Source of the DNA: VRUE01 sp963703235
Lineage (GTDB): Bacteria > Actinomycetota > Thermoleophilia > Solirubrobacterales > 70-9
Direction of reading: 5' to 3'
DNA length: 64,000 nucleotides
Assembly (NCBI GenBank): GCA_963703235.1
Contig: OY969802.1
Coordinates: forward strand, 558,001 to 622,000
This document shows positions 1 to 7,707 of the stretch, one piece after another (position 1 is the first letter of the stretch; each line of letters starts with the position of its first letter). The position numbers and the translations under genes are program-made. The notes under the pieces are model-generated. The model worked only from the letters and a program-made list of their open reading frames with translations. It was not told the origin of the DNA and searched no databases.

Positions 1-895
1 CTTCGACTACGGCAAGACGCGGCGGCTGGCCAGCGGTCGCGTAGTCCGCGAGTGGGAGATCGTCGCCCACGACAAGGAGATCGAAGTCGCGCCCGGGGTC
101 AAGTACGAAGCCTGGACCTACAACGGCCGCGTGCCCGGGCCGACCCTGCGCGCCCGCGAGGGCGAGCGCTTGCGGATCCGCTTCGTCAACGGCTCCGAAC
201 ACCCCCACACGATGCACTTCCACGGCATCCACCCGTCGCTGATGGACGGCGTGCCCGGGATCGGCGAAGGGCTCGGCGCCGGCCAGATCGAGCCCGGCGA
301 AGCCTTCACCTACGAATTCGAGGCCGAGCCCTTCGGTCTCCACCTCTACCACTGCCACGTCGCGCCGCTGGCCGCGCACATCTCCCGCGGCCTTTACGGC
401 GCCTTCGTGATCGACCCGAAGAAGGGCCGCCCCGAAGCCGACGAGATGGTGATGGTGATGAACGGCTTCGACACTAACTTCGACCTCTCCAACGAGGTCT
501 ACGCGGTCAACTCGATCGGCTTCCACTACGTCAACGAGCCGGTCAGGGTGCGGCGCGACGACCCGGTCCGCATCTACCTGGTCAACGTGCTCGAGTTCGA
601 CCCGCTCAACTCGTTCCACGTCCACGCCAACTTCTTCCAGCACTACCCGACCGGGACCTCGCTGGAGCCCAACGAGCTGACCGACACCGTGATCCAGGGC
701 CAGGGACAGCGGGCGATCCTGGAGCTGAAGTTCCCCTTCGACGGCGACTACATGTTCCACGCCCACGTCAGCGAGTTCGCCGAGCTGGGCTGGACCGGGT
801 TCTTCCGGGTCGGCGACCCGTCGGCGCTAACGCCGGCGGCGGCTGCCGCGGCCTACTGCAAGCTGCCCTGGGGCGGCAACGGGGGGCGGGCCTGA
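1..895 (+). CDS. Multicopper oxidase, two-domain type (5' end outside window)
   Basis: The reading frame is open from the first bases of the window, so the N-terminus is missing. The visible part has cupredoxin copper motifs: HTMHFHGIH early, HLYHCHV at the end of the first domain, HVHANFF in the second, and MFHAHVSEFAELG near the C-terminus. The last two resemble the nitrite-reductase/two-domain laccase layout rather than the classical HCHxxxH end of three-domain laccases. Such enzymes oxidise metal ions or phenolics, or reduce nitrite; the substrate cannot be decided here. The stop overlaps the start of the ZIP transporter gene (TGATG), so the two are translationally coupled, which favours a role in metal handling. 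Confidence 0.85.
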   Translation, partial: FDYGKTRRLASGRVVREWEIVAHDKEIEVAPGVKYEAWTYNGRVPGPTLRAREGERLRIRFVNGSEHPHTMHFHGIHPSLMDGVPGIGEGLGAGQIEPGEAFTYEFEAEPFGLHLYHCHVAPLAAHISRGLYGAFVIDPKKGRPEADEMVMVMNGFDTNFDLSNEVYAVNSIGFHYVNEPVRVRRDDPVRIYLVNVLEFDPLNSFHVHANFFQHYPTGTSLEPNELTDTVIQGQGQRAILELKFPFDGDYMFHAHVSEFAELGWTGFFRVGDPSALTPAAAAAAYCKLPWGGNGGRA

Positions 896-2115
896 TGGAG
901 GCGGCGGCCAGGGCCGAGCGGGCGCCGGGCGGCGGCCTGCCAGCGTGGGCGCTGGGCCTGATCCCCCTCGCCCTGATCGCGGCCGCGATCGGCGCCTTCG
1001 CGTTGCTGGGCGGGCCGGGCCTCGGCGAGCGGACCGGGCCGCCGGTCGAGGAGGTCGCGGTCGAGCGCACGGTGCTGCGGCCGGGGGAGATCGAGCTGAC
1101 CCTGCGCAACGACGGGCCCGACCCGGTCGCAATCGCCCAGGTCGCGATCAACGACGCCTACGCGCCCTTCACCGCCACCGACGGGCTCGAGATCGGGCGC
1201 CTGGGCTCGACCACGCTGCGGATCCAGTACCCGTGGATCGAGGGCGAGGCCTACGAGATCTTCGTCCTCACCTCCTCGGGCGGGACGATCGACGCGGCGA
1301 TCCCGGTCGCCACCGAGACCCCGGAGGCCGACCTCAGCTTCTACGGCCTGATGGCGCTGCTGGGGATCTACGTCGGCGTGATCCCGGTCAGCCTCGGGAT
1401 GCTGTGGCTGCCCTTCGTGCGCCGGGTCGGCGAGCGCTGGATCGCCACCCTGATCGCCTTCACCGTCGGCCTGCTCGCCTTCCTCGGCATCGACGCCGCG
1501 CTTGAGGGGCTGGAGATCGCCGGCGAGGCGCCGGCCGCCTTCGGCGGCTCCGCTCTGGTCTTCGCCGGGGCGCTGATCGCCTACCTGCTGCTGGCCGCCG
1601 TCGACGCCCACCTGAGCCGGCGCAGCGAGGCGTCGAGGAGCGCCATCGGGCAGGGCGGGCTCTACCTCGGCCTGCTGGTGGCGATTGGGATCGGCCTCCA
1701 CAACCTCGGCGAGGGCCTGGCGATCGGCTCCGCCTACGCGACCGGGGCGCTGGCGCTCGGCGCCTTCCTCGTCGTCGGCTTCGCGATCCACAACACGACC
1801 GAGGGCCTGGCGATCGTCGCTCCCTTGCGCGAGGACGGCGTCGCCGCCGCGCCCGGGCTGGGATACCTGGCGGGGCTGGGGCTGATCGCCGGCGCGCCGG
1901 CGATCCTCGGCGCCTGGATCGGCGCCGCCGCCTTCGATCCCAGCCTCGCGGCGCTGCTCTTCGGCGTCGGGGTCGGCGCCATCGCCCGCGTGATCGTGCA
2001 GCTGGCGCCGGCGATGCGCGACGGCGACGGGCGCCTGCTGCACCCGCTCTCGGTCGCCGGCCTGATCGCCGGCATCGTCGCTCTGTACCTGACCGGCCTG
2101 CTGGTGTCGGTCTAG
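895..2115 (+). CDS. ZIP family metal transporter with N-terminal extracytoplasmic domain
   Basis: 406 residues. A transmembrane helix near residues 19-40 is followed by a soluble segment of about 90 residues, then about seven more hydrophobic helices. The ZIP metal-binding signatures HNLGEGLAIG and HNTTEGLAI lie in adjacent helices and provide the transport-site His/Glu ligands. ZIP proteins import Zn, Mn or Fe. The extra N-terminal domain looks like an Ig/cupredoxin-type fold and is not typical of ZIP proteins. The ATG overlaps the oxidase stop by one base, and an MntR-like gene follows, so this looks like a metal-homeostasis operon. Metal identity is inferred, not shown. Confidence 0.88.
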   Translation: MEAAARAERAPGGGLPAWALGLIPLALIAAAIGAFALLGGPGLGERTGPPVEEVAVERTVLRPGEIELTLRNDGPDPVAIAQVAINDAYAPFTATDGLEIGRLGSTTLRIQYPWIEGEAYEIFVLTSSGGTIDAAIPVATETPEADLSFYGLMALLGIYVGVIPVSLGMLWLPFVRRVGERWIATLIAFTVGLLAFLGIDAALEGLEIAGEAPAAFGGSALVFAGALIAYLLLAAVDAHLSRRSEASRSAIGQGGLYLGLLVAIGIGLHNLGEGLAIGSAYATGALALGAFLVVGFAIHNTTEGLAIVAPLREDGVAAAPGLGYLAGLGLIAGAPAILGAWIGAAAFDPSLAALLFGVGVGAIARVIVQLAPAMRDGDGRLLHPLSVAGLIAGIVALYLTGLLVSV

Positions 2116-2118
2116 AAC

Positions 2119-2280
2119 GATGACTGGCGTCCAATTCCCGCACCCACGGATGACGCGCCTGACGCGGCGCTGGATCGGCACCCACGTCCTCGCGCGTAGC
2201 GCCGCTACGCGCTGCGGCCGCGTGCACCGCCCGGCTTGGTCAGTCGCGCCCCCGCGGGCACGCCAATTGGAGTCAGTCAT
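2119..2280. repeat. Long imperfect inverted repeat upstream of the MntR-like gene
   Basis: The two ends of this 160-base gap are imperfect reverse complements: ATGACTG..TCCAATT at 2119-2135 matches AATTGGA..CAGTCAT at 2264-2280, and further partial complementarity continues inward. At its centre is a perfect 10-base-arm palindrome (GCGCGTAGCG, one base, then the complement) at 2192-2212. It could be a MITE-like palindromic unit, a terminator for the ZIP gene or a regulator-binding structure. It ends four bases before the ATG at 2284. Confidence 0.55.
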
Positions 2281-2283
2281 CTG

Positions 2284-2742
2284 ATGGCCAGCGGAGGCAG
2301 CCGCGCCCGGCGAGCGGCGAACACGGAGGCGATCGAGGACTACGCGAAGGCGATCTACGCACTGTCGCAGCAGCGCCAGGGGCCGGTCCTCAACGGCGAG
2401 GTCGCGCAGCGGCTCGGCGTCACGCCGGCGACTGCGACGGCGATGCTGAAACGGCTCGACGAGATGGGCCTGGTCGAGCACACTCCCTACAAGGGGGTGA
2501 CGCTGACGCCGGCCGGGGAGAAGGTCGCGCTCGAGGTGATCCGCCACCACCGGCTGATCGAGGCCTATCTCTCGGAGGCGCTGGGAATGCCCGACGACCG
2601 CGTCCACGCCGAGGCCGAGGTGCTCGAGCACTACATATCCGAGGACCTGGAGCTGCTGATCGCCGCCAAGCTCGGCGAGCCGAGCCACGATCCGCACGGG
2701 ACGCCGATCCCGGGACCGGACCTGCGGCCGCCTACGGATTGA
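2284..2742 (+). CDS. mntR: MntR/DtxR-family metal-dependent repressor
   Basis: 152 residues. An N-terminal winged helix (residues about 10-70) is followed by the DtxR-type metal-binding and dimerisation domain (HHRLIEAYL and VHAEAEVLEH). By comparison with DtxR, the position of Cys102 is Glu and that of Met10 is Asp (IEDY), as in manganese-sensing MntR; the MntR Glu11 position is Lys here. There is no C-terminal SH3-like domain, again like MntR. ATG 2284 is chosen because an in-frame TTG at 2236 lies inside the inverted repeat; a GGAG sits about 12 bases upstream of the ATG. It probably controls the oxidase/ZIP genes. The 3' end overlaps the convergent gene by 11 bases. Confidence 0.85.
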   Translation: MASGGSRARRAANTEAIEDYAKAIYALSQQRQGPVLNGEVAQRLGVTPATATAMLKRLDEMGLVEHTPYKGVTLTPAGEKVALEVIRHHRLIEAYLSEALGMPDDRVHAEAEVLEHYISEDLELLIAAKLGEPSHDPHGTPIPGPDLRPPTD

Positions 2743-3055
2743 GCAGCCGCTCGGCCAGCTGGGGCAGTTCGCGCGCCATGCGCGAGCGGGGGACGACGAG
2801 GTCGACGCCGGCCGCCTCGGCCGCCTCGCGGGTCTCGACGTCGACGTGCGAGTAGTAGCCGAGGACGGGAACGCCGAGGCCAACCAGGGCTTCCGGGTTC
2901 TCCGTGTCCAGGTCGGCAACCAGAAGATCGGCCTCGTCGAGCGGCGCTTCCGTCAGCGCGGGGGAGAGGGTGACTTCGTGGCCAGCAGCCCTCAGCATCG
3001 CCTCGACCTTGCTGCCCAGCAGCAGATCGGTGGCGAGGGCGACGACCCGGGCCAC
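2732..3055 (-). CDS. Small receiver-like (alpha/beta) conserved protein
   Basis: 107 residues starting at GTG. It has alternating hydrophobic strands and helices with acidic strand ends (LLVADLDTEN, VPVLGYYSHVD, GVDLVVPRS), giving the look of a CheY/receiver fold or similar Rossmann-type domain, but no clear phospho-acceptor set can be assigned. The GTG overlaps the stop of the upstream gene (TAGTG), so the two are co-translated. The function is not recognised. Confidence 0.6.
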   Translation of the reverse strand: MARVVALATDLLLGSKVEAMLRAAGHEVTLSPALTEAPLDEADLLVADLDTENPEALVGLGVPVLGYYSHVDVETREAAEAAGVDLVVPRSRMARELPQLAERLLNP

Positions 3056-3417
3056 TAGAGCGAGCGGCGCTGGCGGAACTCTTCGCGCACGCTCTGCGGC
3101 CGCCCCCACATCTGCACGATCTCGGCCCGTCCCTCGCGCACCTCGCGAACCTGCATCTCGCCGCGCACGCCTTCCCGGTCGAGCTTTTCCAGCACCCCCG
3201 TGACGCTCTCCGCTGCGGCGGCATGCCCGAAGCTGTGGGCAACCAGCAACCGCCAGTGCCAATCAGCCTCCGAGTAAGGCTGCGCGTTGACCTGGCTCAA
3301 CGCAACGGCCGCGTCGATGTACTGACTCTCATCGTCGATTCGCAGATCCACCTCGAGATCCGTCCAATCCGGCGGCAGCGAATCAACGACCTGCTGGAAG
3401 TCCTCGGCCAAGCTCAC
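3055..3417 (-). CDS. Conserved hypothetical protein
   Basis: 120 residues beginning MSLAEDFQQVVDSLPPDWTD. It is acidic, without signal peptide or membrane segment. The pattern (LEVDLRIDDESQYIDAAVALSQVNAQPYS, then a basic C-terminus) suggests a small alpha+beta soluble protein. It lies directly upstream of, and overlaps by one base, the receiver-like gene, so the pair forms a two-gene operon. No family was recognised. Confidence 0.6.
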   Translation of the reverse strand: MSLAEDFQQVVDSLPPDWTDLEVDLRIDDESQYIDAAVALSQVNAQPYSEADWHWRLLVAHSFGHAAAAESVTGVLEKLDREGVRGEMQVREVREGRAEIVQMWGRPQSVREEFRQRRSL

Positions 3418-3489
3418 AGTTGCAGCGTATCTGGCGACCTGCTCGTTCTGACCCGTTCCGAGAGAGGGGGCACCCGGCCCCCTTCCCCG

Positions 3490-4455
3490 CTACGGGCTCA
3501 ACCGAAAGGCATCCTCAACGTCCAGCGGCCGCTCCAGCAGCCCGTGCTTCAGGTCCCAGGCAGCCCAGGCACGGAGGACCGCGGGATCGAAGGAGGCGGG
3601 GCGGAGGTCGTCGCCGAGGGCGCGCAGCTGGGCCGCCTGGTCGGCGCGATCTAGACCCGGTACGGCGGCGAGCAGGGCATCGAGGGCCACCTCGGGTTCG
3701 TCGGTTGCCAGCTCGTAGCCGCGGGTCGTCGCCTCGACCATCGCGTCGACCAGCTCGGGGTTCTTGTCGATCGTCTCCCGTGAGGCGGTCAGGATCAGCT
3801 CCGGGTAGGGCGGGGCGCCGTAGCGGTCTACCTTGAAGACGCGGACCGGGACGCCGCGGCGCTGCAGCGCCACCGCCTCGGCGTTCCAGAAGCCGGTCGC
3901 GGCGTCGACCTTGCCGGCGGCGAGCGAGGCGACGGCGTTGAAGCCGATCGTCACTCGCTTCGCCAGGGCCGGGTTGCCGCCGTCGGCGCTCAGCTCGGAG
4001 TCGACAACCGCTTCGTCGGAGGGCAGGCCGGTGACGCCGACGGTGCGGCCCTCGAGGTCGCGAGGGCGGAGGACTGGGTCGCCGCCGCCGCCGGCGGCGA
4101 TCACCGCGGCGAGCGGGCGCTGCACGATCGGCATCGCGCCGACGACGTCGAGGCCGCGCTCGCGGGCGATCCCGAGGTCGTGAATGTCGAGGATCGCGAA
4201 GTCCGTGCGCCCAGCCTCCAGCAGCTTCGGCGCATCGGTCGAGTCGCCCGGTTGGCGGATCGTCAGGTCGATGCCGGCGTCGCCGTAGAAGCCCGGCCGC
4301 TCGGCTGCGTAGATGCCGGAGTGGACGGCGTTGGGCAAAAAGTCGAGCACCAGGCTCACGCCTTCCGGCGCGCCCGGTTCAGCGCCGTCCCCGCTGCAAC
4401 CGGCGGCGCCGGTCAGCAGCAGGGCGGCCGCCAGCAACGCAGCAACCCGTCTCAT
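3490..4455 (-). CDS. ABC transporter substrate-binding lipoprotein, NMT1/THI5-like
   Basis: 321 residues. A lipoprotein signal with lipobox LTGAAGC (Cys about residue 20) is followed by a periplasmic-binding fold of the NMT1/THI5 type: LDFLPNAVHSGIYAAERPGFYGDAGIDLTI is typical, then a TDFAIL segment and GFWNAEAVAL. Members bind thiamine-pyrimidine precursors, sulfonates, nitrate or similar small molecules; the ligand is not predictable here. No permease or ATPase gene adjoins it, so it is an orphan within this window. It is divergent from the aquaporin gene across about 90 bases. Confidence 0.85.
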   Translation of the reverse strand: MRRVAALLAAALLLTGAAGCSGDGAEPGAPEGVSLVLDFLPNAVHSGIYAAERPGFYGDAGIDLTIRQPGDSTDAPKLLEAGRTDFAILDIHDLGIARERGLDVVGAMPIVQRPLAAVIAAGGGGDPVLRPRDLEGRTVGVTGLPSDEAVVDSELSADGGNPALAKRVTIGFNAVASLAAGKVDAATGFWNAEAVALQRRGVPVRVFKVDRYGAPPYPELILTASRETIDKNPELVDAMVEATTRGYELATDEPEVALDALLAAVPGLDRADQAAQLRALGDDLRPASFDPAVLRAWAAWDLKHGLLERPLDVEDAFRLSP

Positions 4456-4544
4456 TCTTTGGGGAAAGCTATTCGCTCGGCCGTTCCGGATACACTCCCG
4501 CCCCGAATCCGACAGGGCTTACGGGACCAGAGGAGGCGTAACCA

Positions 4545-5330
4545 GTGCAGGAACGAGGACTTGCGGCATATCTCGCCGAGCTGATCGGCACTTTCTTGCT
4601 TGTGTTCTTTGTCGTCAGCGTTGTTGTGCTGTACGTCTCGACGGGCAACCAGCCGCAGTTCGGCACCGACTTCGCCGTCGTCGGCCTCGTCCACGCCTTC
4701 CTGCTGTTCGGCTTGATCGTCATGTTCGGCGTCGTCAGCGGCGGTCACTTCAACCCGGCCGTGACCCTGGCGGCGGCGGCGATCAAACGGATCGCGCCGG
4801 TCGACGCGTTGATCTACATCCTCGCCCAGCTCTCCGGCGCCGTGCTCGGCGCGCTGCTGGCCAAGGGTCTGCTGCTCGACGAGGGTCGCGCCACCAACTA
4901 CGCGGCCACCCAGGTCACCAGCCTGCTCGGCGGTAACTTTCAGGGGATGATCGTCGAGGGGATCGGCACCTTCTGCCTGGTGCTGGTGATCCTCGCCGCC
5001 GTCTTCTCGAAAAAGAGCTTCAAGGAGTGGGCGCCGCTGGCGATCGGCACCACGCTTGGCTTCCTCGTCATGGTCGGCGGCCCGTTGACCGGCGGCGCCT
5101 TCAACCCGGCCCGCTGGTTCGGCCCCGCCCTGGTCGCCAACGAGTGGGGCTCGGTCTGGCCCTACCTGCTCGGCCCGATCCTCGGCTCGCTGCTTGCAGC
5201 CGCGGTCTTCAAGTTCGTGCTCGAGGCAGGCGGCCCCGCCCCGACCGAGCCGCCGGAGCCGGTCAGGAAGACCGGCGCCGCGACGCCGAAGCCGGGCGCA
5301 TCCGCCGGCAATCCCGGCACCGCCAGCTAA
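4545..5330 (+). CDS. MIP family channel (aquaporin-like)
   Basis: 261 residues with six transmembrane helices and both half-helix NPA motifs: GGHFNPAVT (about residue 67) and GGAFNPARWFGPAL (about residue 190). The Arg after the second NPA is the selectivity-filter arginine. The C-terminal 40 residues are Pro/Gly/Ala-rich and cytoplasmic. It conducts water or small neutral solutes. GTG start, with AGGAGG at 4531-4536 eight bases upstream, a near-perfect ribosome-binding site. Confidence 0.92.
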   Translation: MQERGLAAYLAELIGTFLLVFFVVSVVVLYVSTGNQPQFGTDFAVVGLVHAFLLFGLIVMFGVVSGGHFNPAVTLAAAAIKRIAPVDALIYILAQLSGAVLGALLAKGLLLDEGRATNYAATQVTSLLGGNFQGMIVEGIGTFCLVLVILAAVFSKKSFKEWAPLAIGTTLGFLVMVGGPLTGGAFNPARWFGPALVANEWGSVWPYLLGPILGSLLAAAVFKFVLEAGGPAPTEPPEPVRKTGAATPKPGASAGNPGTAS

Positions 5331-5394
5331 CACCTTTCGCCTGGAACCGCCGAGCCCATCGCGGGCTCGGCGGCCGTAGGCCCGTCCCGGTAGC

Positions 5395-7677
5395 GTGGGC
5401 GTCGTGCGCCGGGTCACCTTCTCGCGGAATTACACGCTCTCGCTCTCGCGTACCTGCCAGTGCTACTGCAAGTACTGCGCCTTCGCGACCCGGCGGGCCC
5501 ACATCCACTCCCCCGAGGAGGTCGAGCGACGGCTCGACGAGGCCGAGCGCCGCAACGCCAAGGAGCTCTTGGTGCTTACGGGAGAGCGTCCGGAGGTCAA
5601 CCCGCAGGTGGCGGCGAGCCTCACCGCCTGGGGCCACGAGGATTTCACGTCTTATGTGGTCTGGGCCTGCGAGCGCGCGCTCGAGCGCGGCATCCTGCCC
5701 CACACCAACATCGGCGTGCTGGGCAAGAGGGATCTGGGCCGCCTGCGTGAGGTCACGGCCTCTCAAGGGCTCATGCTCGAGTCCATATCCGAGCGACTGA
5801 TGGAGACGGTCCACGCCGGCTCGCCGACCAAGCACCCGCAGAAGCGTTTGGCGACGATCGAGGCAGCTGGAGAGCTTCGTATCCCGTTCACGAGCGGGAT
5901 TCTCGTTGGTATCGGCGAGACGGAGGACGAGCGCATCGCCTCCCTCGCAGCGCTAGCCCAGCTCCATGAGCGCTACGGGCACCTGCAAGAGGTCATCCTC
6001 CAGAACTTCGTTCCGCACCCTCGCTACTACGGCCGGGAGGTCGCCGATATCGCGGATGAAGCCGCGCGCGCTCGGTGGGGGAGCGGCGGGTCGCCCTCTT
6101 CACTCGCAACTCGTCGGAGGGGAGGTGGCGAGCTGTCGCCGCAAGGGTTGCTCTCCTCCCGCGCAAAACGTTCAGAGGGCGACCCGCCCCTCCCCGACTG
6201 GGCGACGCCGGTCAGCGTTGATGACATCAAGCGGCTGATTCGAGAGTGCAGGCGGCTGATGCCGGACGTGGGGGTGCAGGTGCCGCCGAACCTGTCCGAG
6301 TCCTGGCCCGAGTTGGTCGAGGCGGGGGCGACCGATCTGGGTGGTCTGTCGGCGAATGGGGACCACATTTCGCCCGAGGAGCCATTCCCCAGCCCGCATC
6401 AGGTGCGGAAGGAGCTGGCGCCGAAGGGGTATGCGTTGACCGAGCGACTTTGCGTTTATCCGCAATACATGGACGGTGAGTGGATGGAGCAGGGGGTCCT
6501 GGACGTCGTCAAGCTCAAGTACTGGAGCTTCATTCCGAGGCGTGGGTCCGGGCGGCGGCGGGAGGAGCGGATCGATCCCGGGTTGACTTCCCTGGCGACT
6601 GCCAAAGGGCGCGAGGGGGCGGAGCTGAGCGAGGATGAGCTTACGGCGCTGTTCGCTGAGACCCGGCCGGGGGCGATCGAGGAGATGCGGGTGGCCGCCG
6701 ACGAGCTGCGGGCGGAGCTGGCCGGCGAGCGGGTCACCTTCGTCGTCAACCGCAACATCAACTTCACCAACGTCTGCGTCGTCGGCTGCGCCTTCTGCGG
6801 CTTCGGCCAGGGCCGCCGCTCGCCCGACGCATACGAAGTCAGCGAGGAGGACTTCGCGCAGCGGGTGCGAGAAGCGGTCGAGTTCGGCGCCACCGAGATC
6901 TGCATGCAGGGGGGCATCCATCCCGACCTGACGCTGGAGGAGTACGGCAGGTGGCTGCGGCTGGCCAAGGAGGTGGCGCCGCAGCTGCACCTCCACGCCT
7001 ACTCGCCGATGGAGGTCCACTACATGTGTGAGCGCTCCGACAAGCAGCCCGACGAGGTCTTCGAGTACCTGCTCGAGTGCGGGCTCGGCTCGACCCCGGG
7101 GACGGCGGCGGAGGTGCTCGACGACGGCGTCCGGCAGCGGATCTCGCCCAACAAGCTGCCGGTCGAGCGCTGGGTCGAGATCGTCGAAGCCTCGCACCGG
7201 GCGGGCCTGCGCTCGACCTCGACGGTCATGTTCGGCCACATCGAGGAGCCGCGCGAGCTGGCTCGGCACATGCGTGTCGTCCGCGCCCTGCAGGAGCGGA
7301 CCGGCGGCATCACCGAGTTCGTCCCGCTCAGCTTCATCCCCTTCAACACGCTGCTTGGCCGCACCCACGGGGTCGAGGAGATCTCCGCCGCGGAGAACCT
7401 CAAGCACACCGCTGCCTTCCGCCTGGCGCTGGGGAAGACGATTCCCAACCTGCAGGCGAGCTGGGTGAAGATGGGGCTGGAGGCGGCGACCGAGGCGCTG
7501 CGCTGGGGGGTCAACGATCTCGGCGGCACGCTGATGGAGGAGAACATCTCGCGCATGGCCGGTTCCCAGCACGGCGTCCGGCTGGAGCCCGAGCAGCTGA
7601 TCGGGGCGGCTCGTGCCGCCGGCCGCACCCCTGCTCAGCGCACGACGCTGTACGAGATCGTCGAGACGTACCAGTAG
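5395..7677 (+). CDS. fbiC: FbiC: fused CofG/CofH, 7,8-didemethyl-8-hydroxy-5-deazariboflavin synthase
   Basis: 760 residues with two radical-SAM domains. The CofG half has C21xxxC25xxC28 (CQCYCKYC) and the CofH half has C461xxxC465xxC468 (CVVGCAFC). Together they make the deazaflavin chromophore Fo of coenzyme F420 from tyrosine and a ribityl-diaminouracil. The fusion is the actinobacterial form. Residues about 229-267 of the CofG half, between ADEAARARW and PDWATPVS, are a Gly/Ser/Arg-rich low-complexity stretch encoded by a palindromic insert (see separate entry). The other F420 genes lie 3 kb downstream on the opposite strand. GTG start, 64 bases after the aquaporin stop. Confidence 0.95.
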   Translation: MGVVRRVTFSRNYTLSLSRTCQCYCKYCAFATRRAHIHSPEEVERRLDEAERRNAKELLVLTGERPEVNPQVAASLTAWGHEDFTSYVVWACERALERGILPHTNIGVLGKRDLGRLREVTASQGLMLESISERLMETVHAGSPTKHPQKRLATIEAAGELRIPFTSGILVGIGETEDERIASLAALAQLHERYGHLQEVILQNFVPHPRYYGREVADIADEAARARWGSGGSPSSLATRRRGGGELSPQGLLSSRAKRSEGDPPLPDWATPVSVDDIKRLIRECRRLMPDVGVQVPPNLSESWPELVEAGATDLGGLSANGDHISPEEPFPSPHQVRKELAPKGYALTERLCVYPQYMDGEWMEQGVLDVVKLKYWSFIPRRGSGRRREERIDPGLTSLATAKGREGAELSEDELTALFAETRPGAIEEMRVAADELRAELAGERVTFVVNRNINFTNVCVVGCAFCGFGQGRRSPDAYEVSEEDFAQRVREAVEFGATEICMQGGIHPDLTLEEYGRWLRLAKEVAPQLHLHAYSPMEVHYMCERSDKQPDEVFEYLLECGLGSTPGTAAEVLDDGVRQRISPNKLPVERWVEIVEASHRAGLRSTSTVMFGHIEEPRELARHMRVVRALQERTGGITEFVPLSFIPFNTLLGRTHGVEEISAAENLKHTAAFRLALGKTIPNLQASWVKMGLEAATEALRWGVNDLGGTLMEENISRMAGSQHGVRLEPEQLIGAARAAGRTPAQRTTLYEIVETYQ
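6078..6195. repeat. Palindromic element inserted in frame in fbiC
   Basis: Inverted arms 6078-6099 and 6174-6195 match at 21 of 22 positions, and the interior is also partly palindromic. The 118-base unit sits inside the CofG half and keeps the reading frame open, adding roughly 40 residues of low-complexity protein in a region that is normally a short loop. This is the layout of protein-embedded palindromic elements such as those of Rickettsia, or of a small MITE. Confidence 0.6.
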
Positions 7678-7707
7678 CTGTCGGCAGTAAATGTCACGAT
7701 CAGGCCA

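Noticed and set aside
853..2919. Very long open frames antisense to the ZIP, regulator and other GC-rich genes (also 38936-41422 on the plus strand and 18650-20524).
   Set aside because: They are by-products of high GC third positions in the real genes; translations are low-complexity Arg/Ala/Pro/Gly strings without any family motif.
3466..3490. A short G5/C5 hairpin downstream of the substrate-binding protein gene.
   Set aside because: Only a 5-6 base stem and no T-tract; expected by chance in GC-rich sequence.
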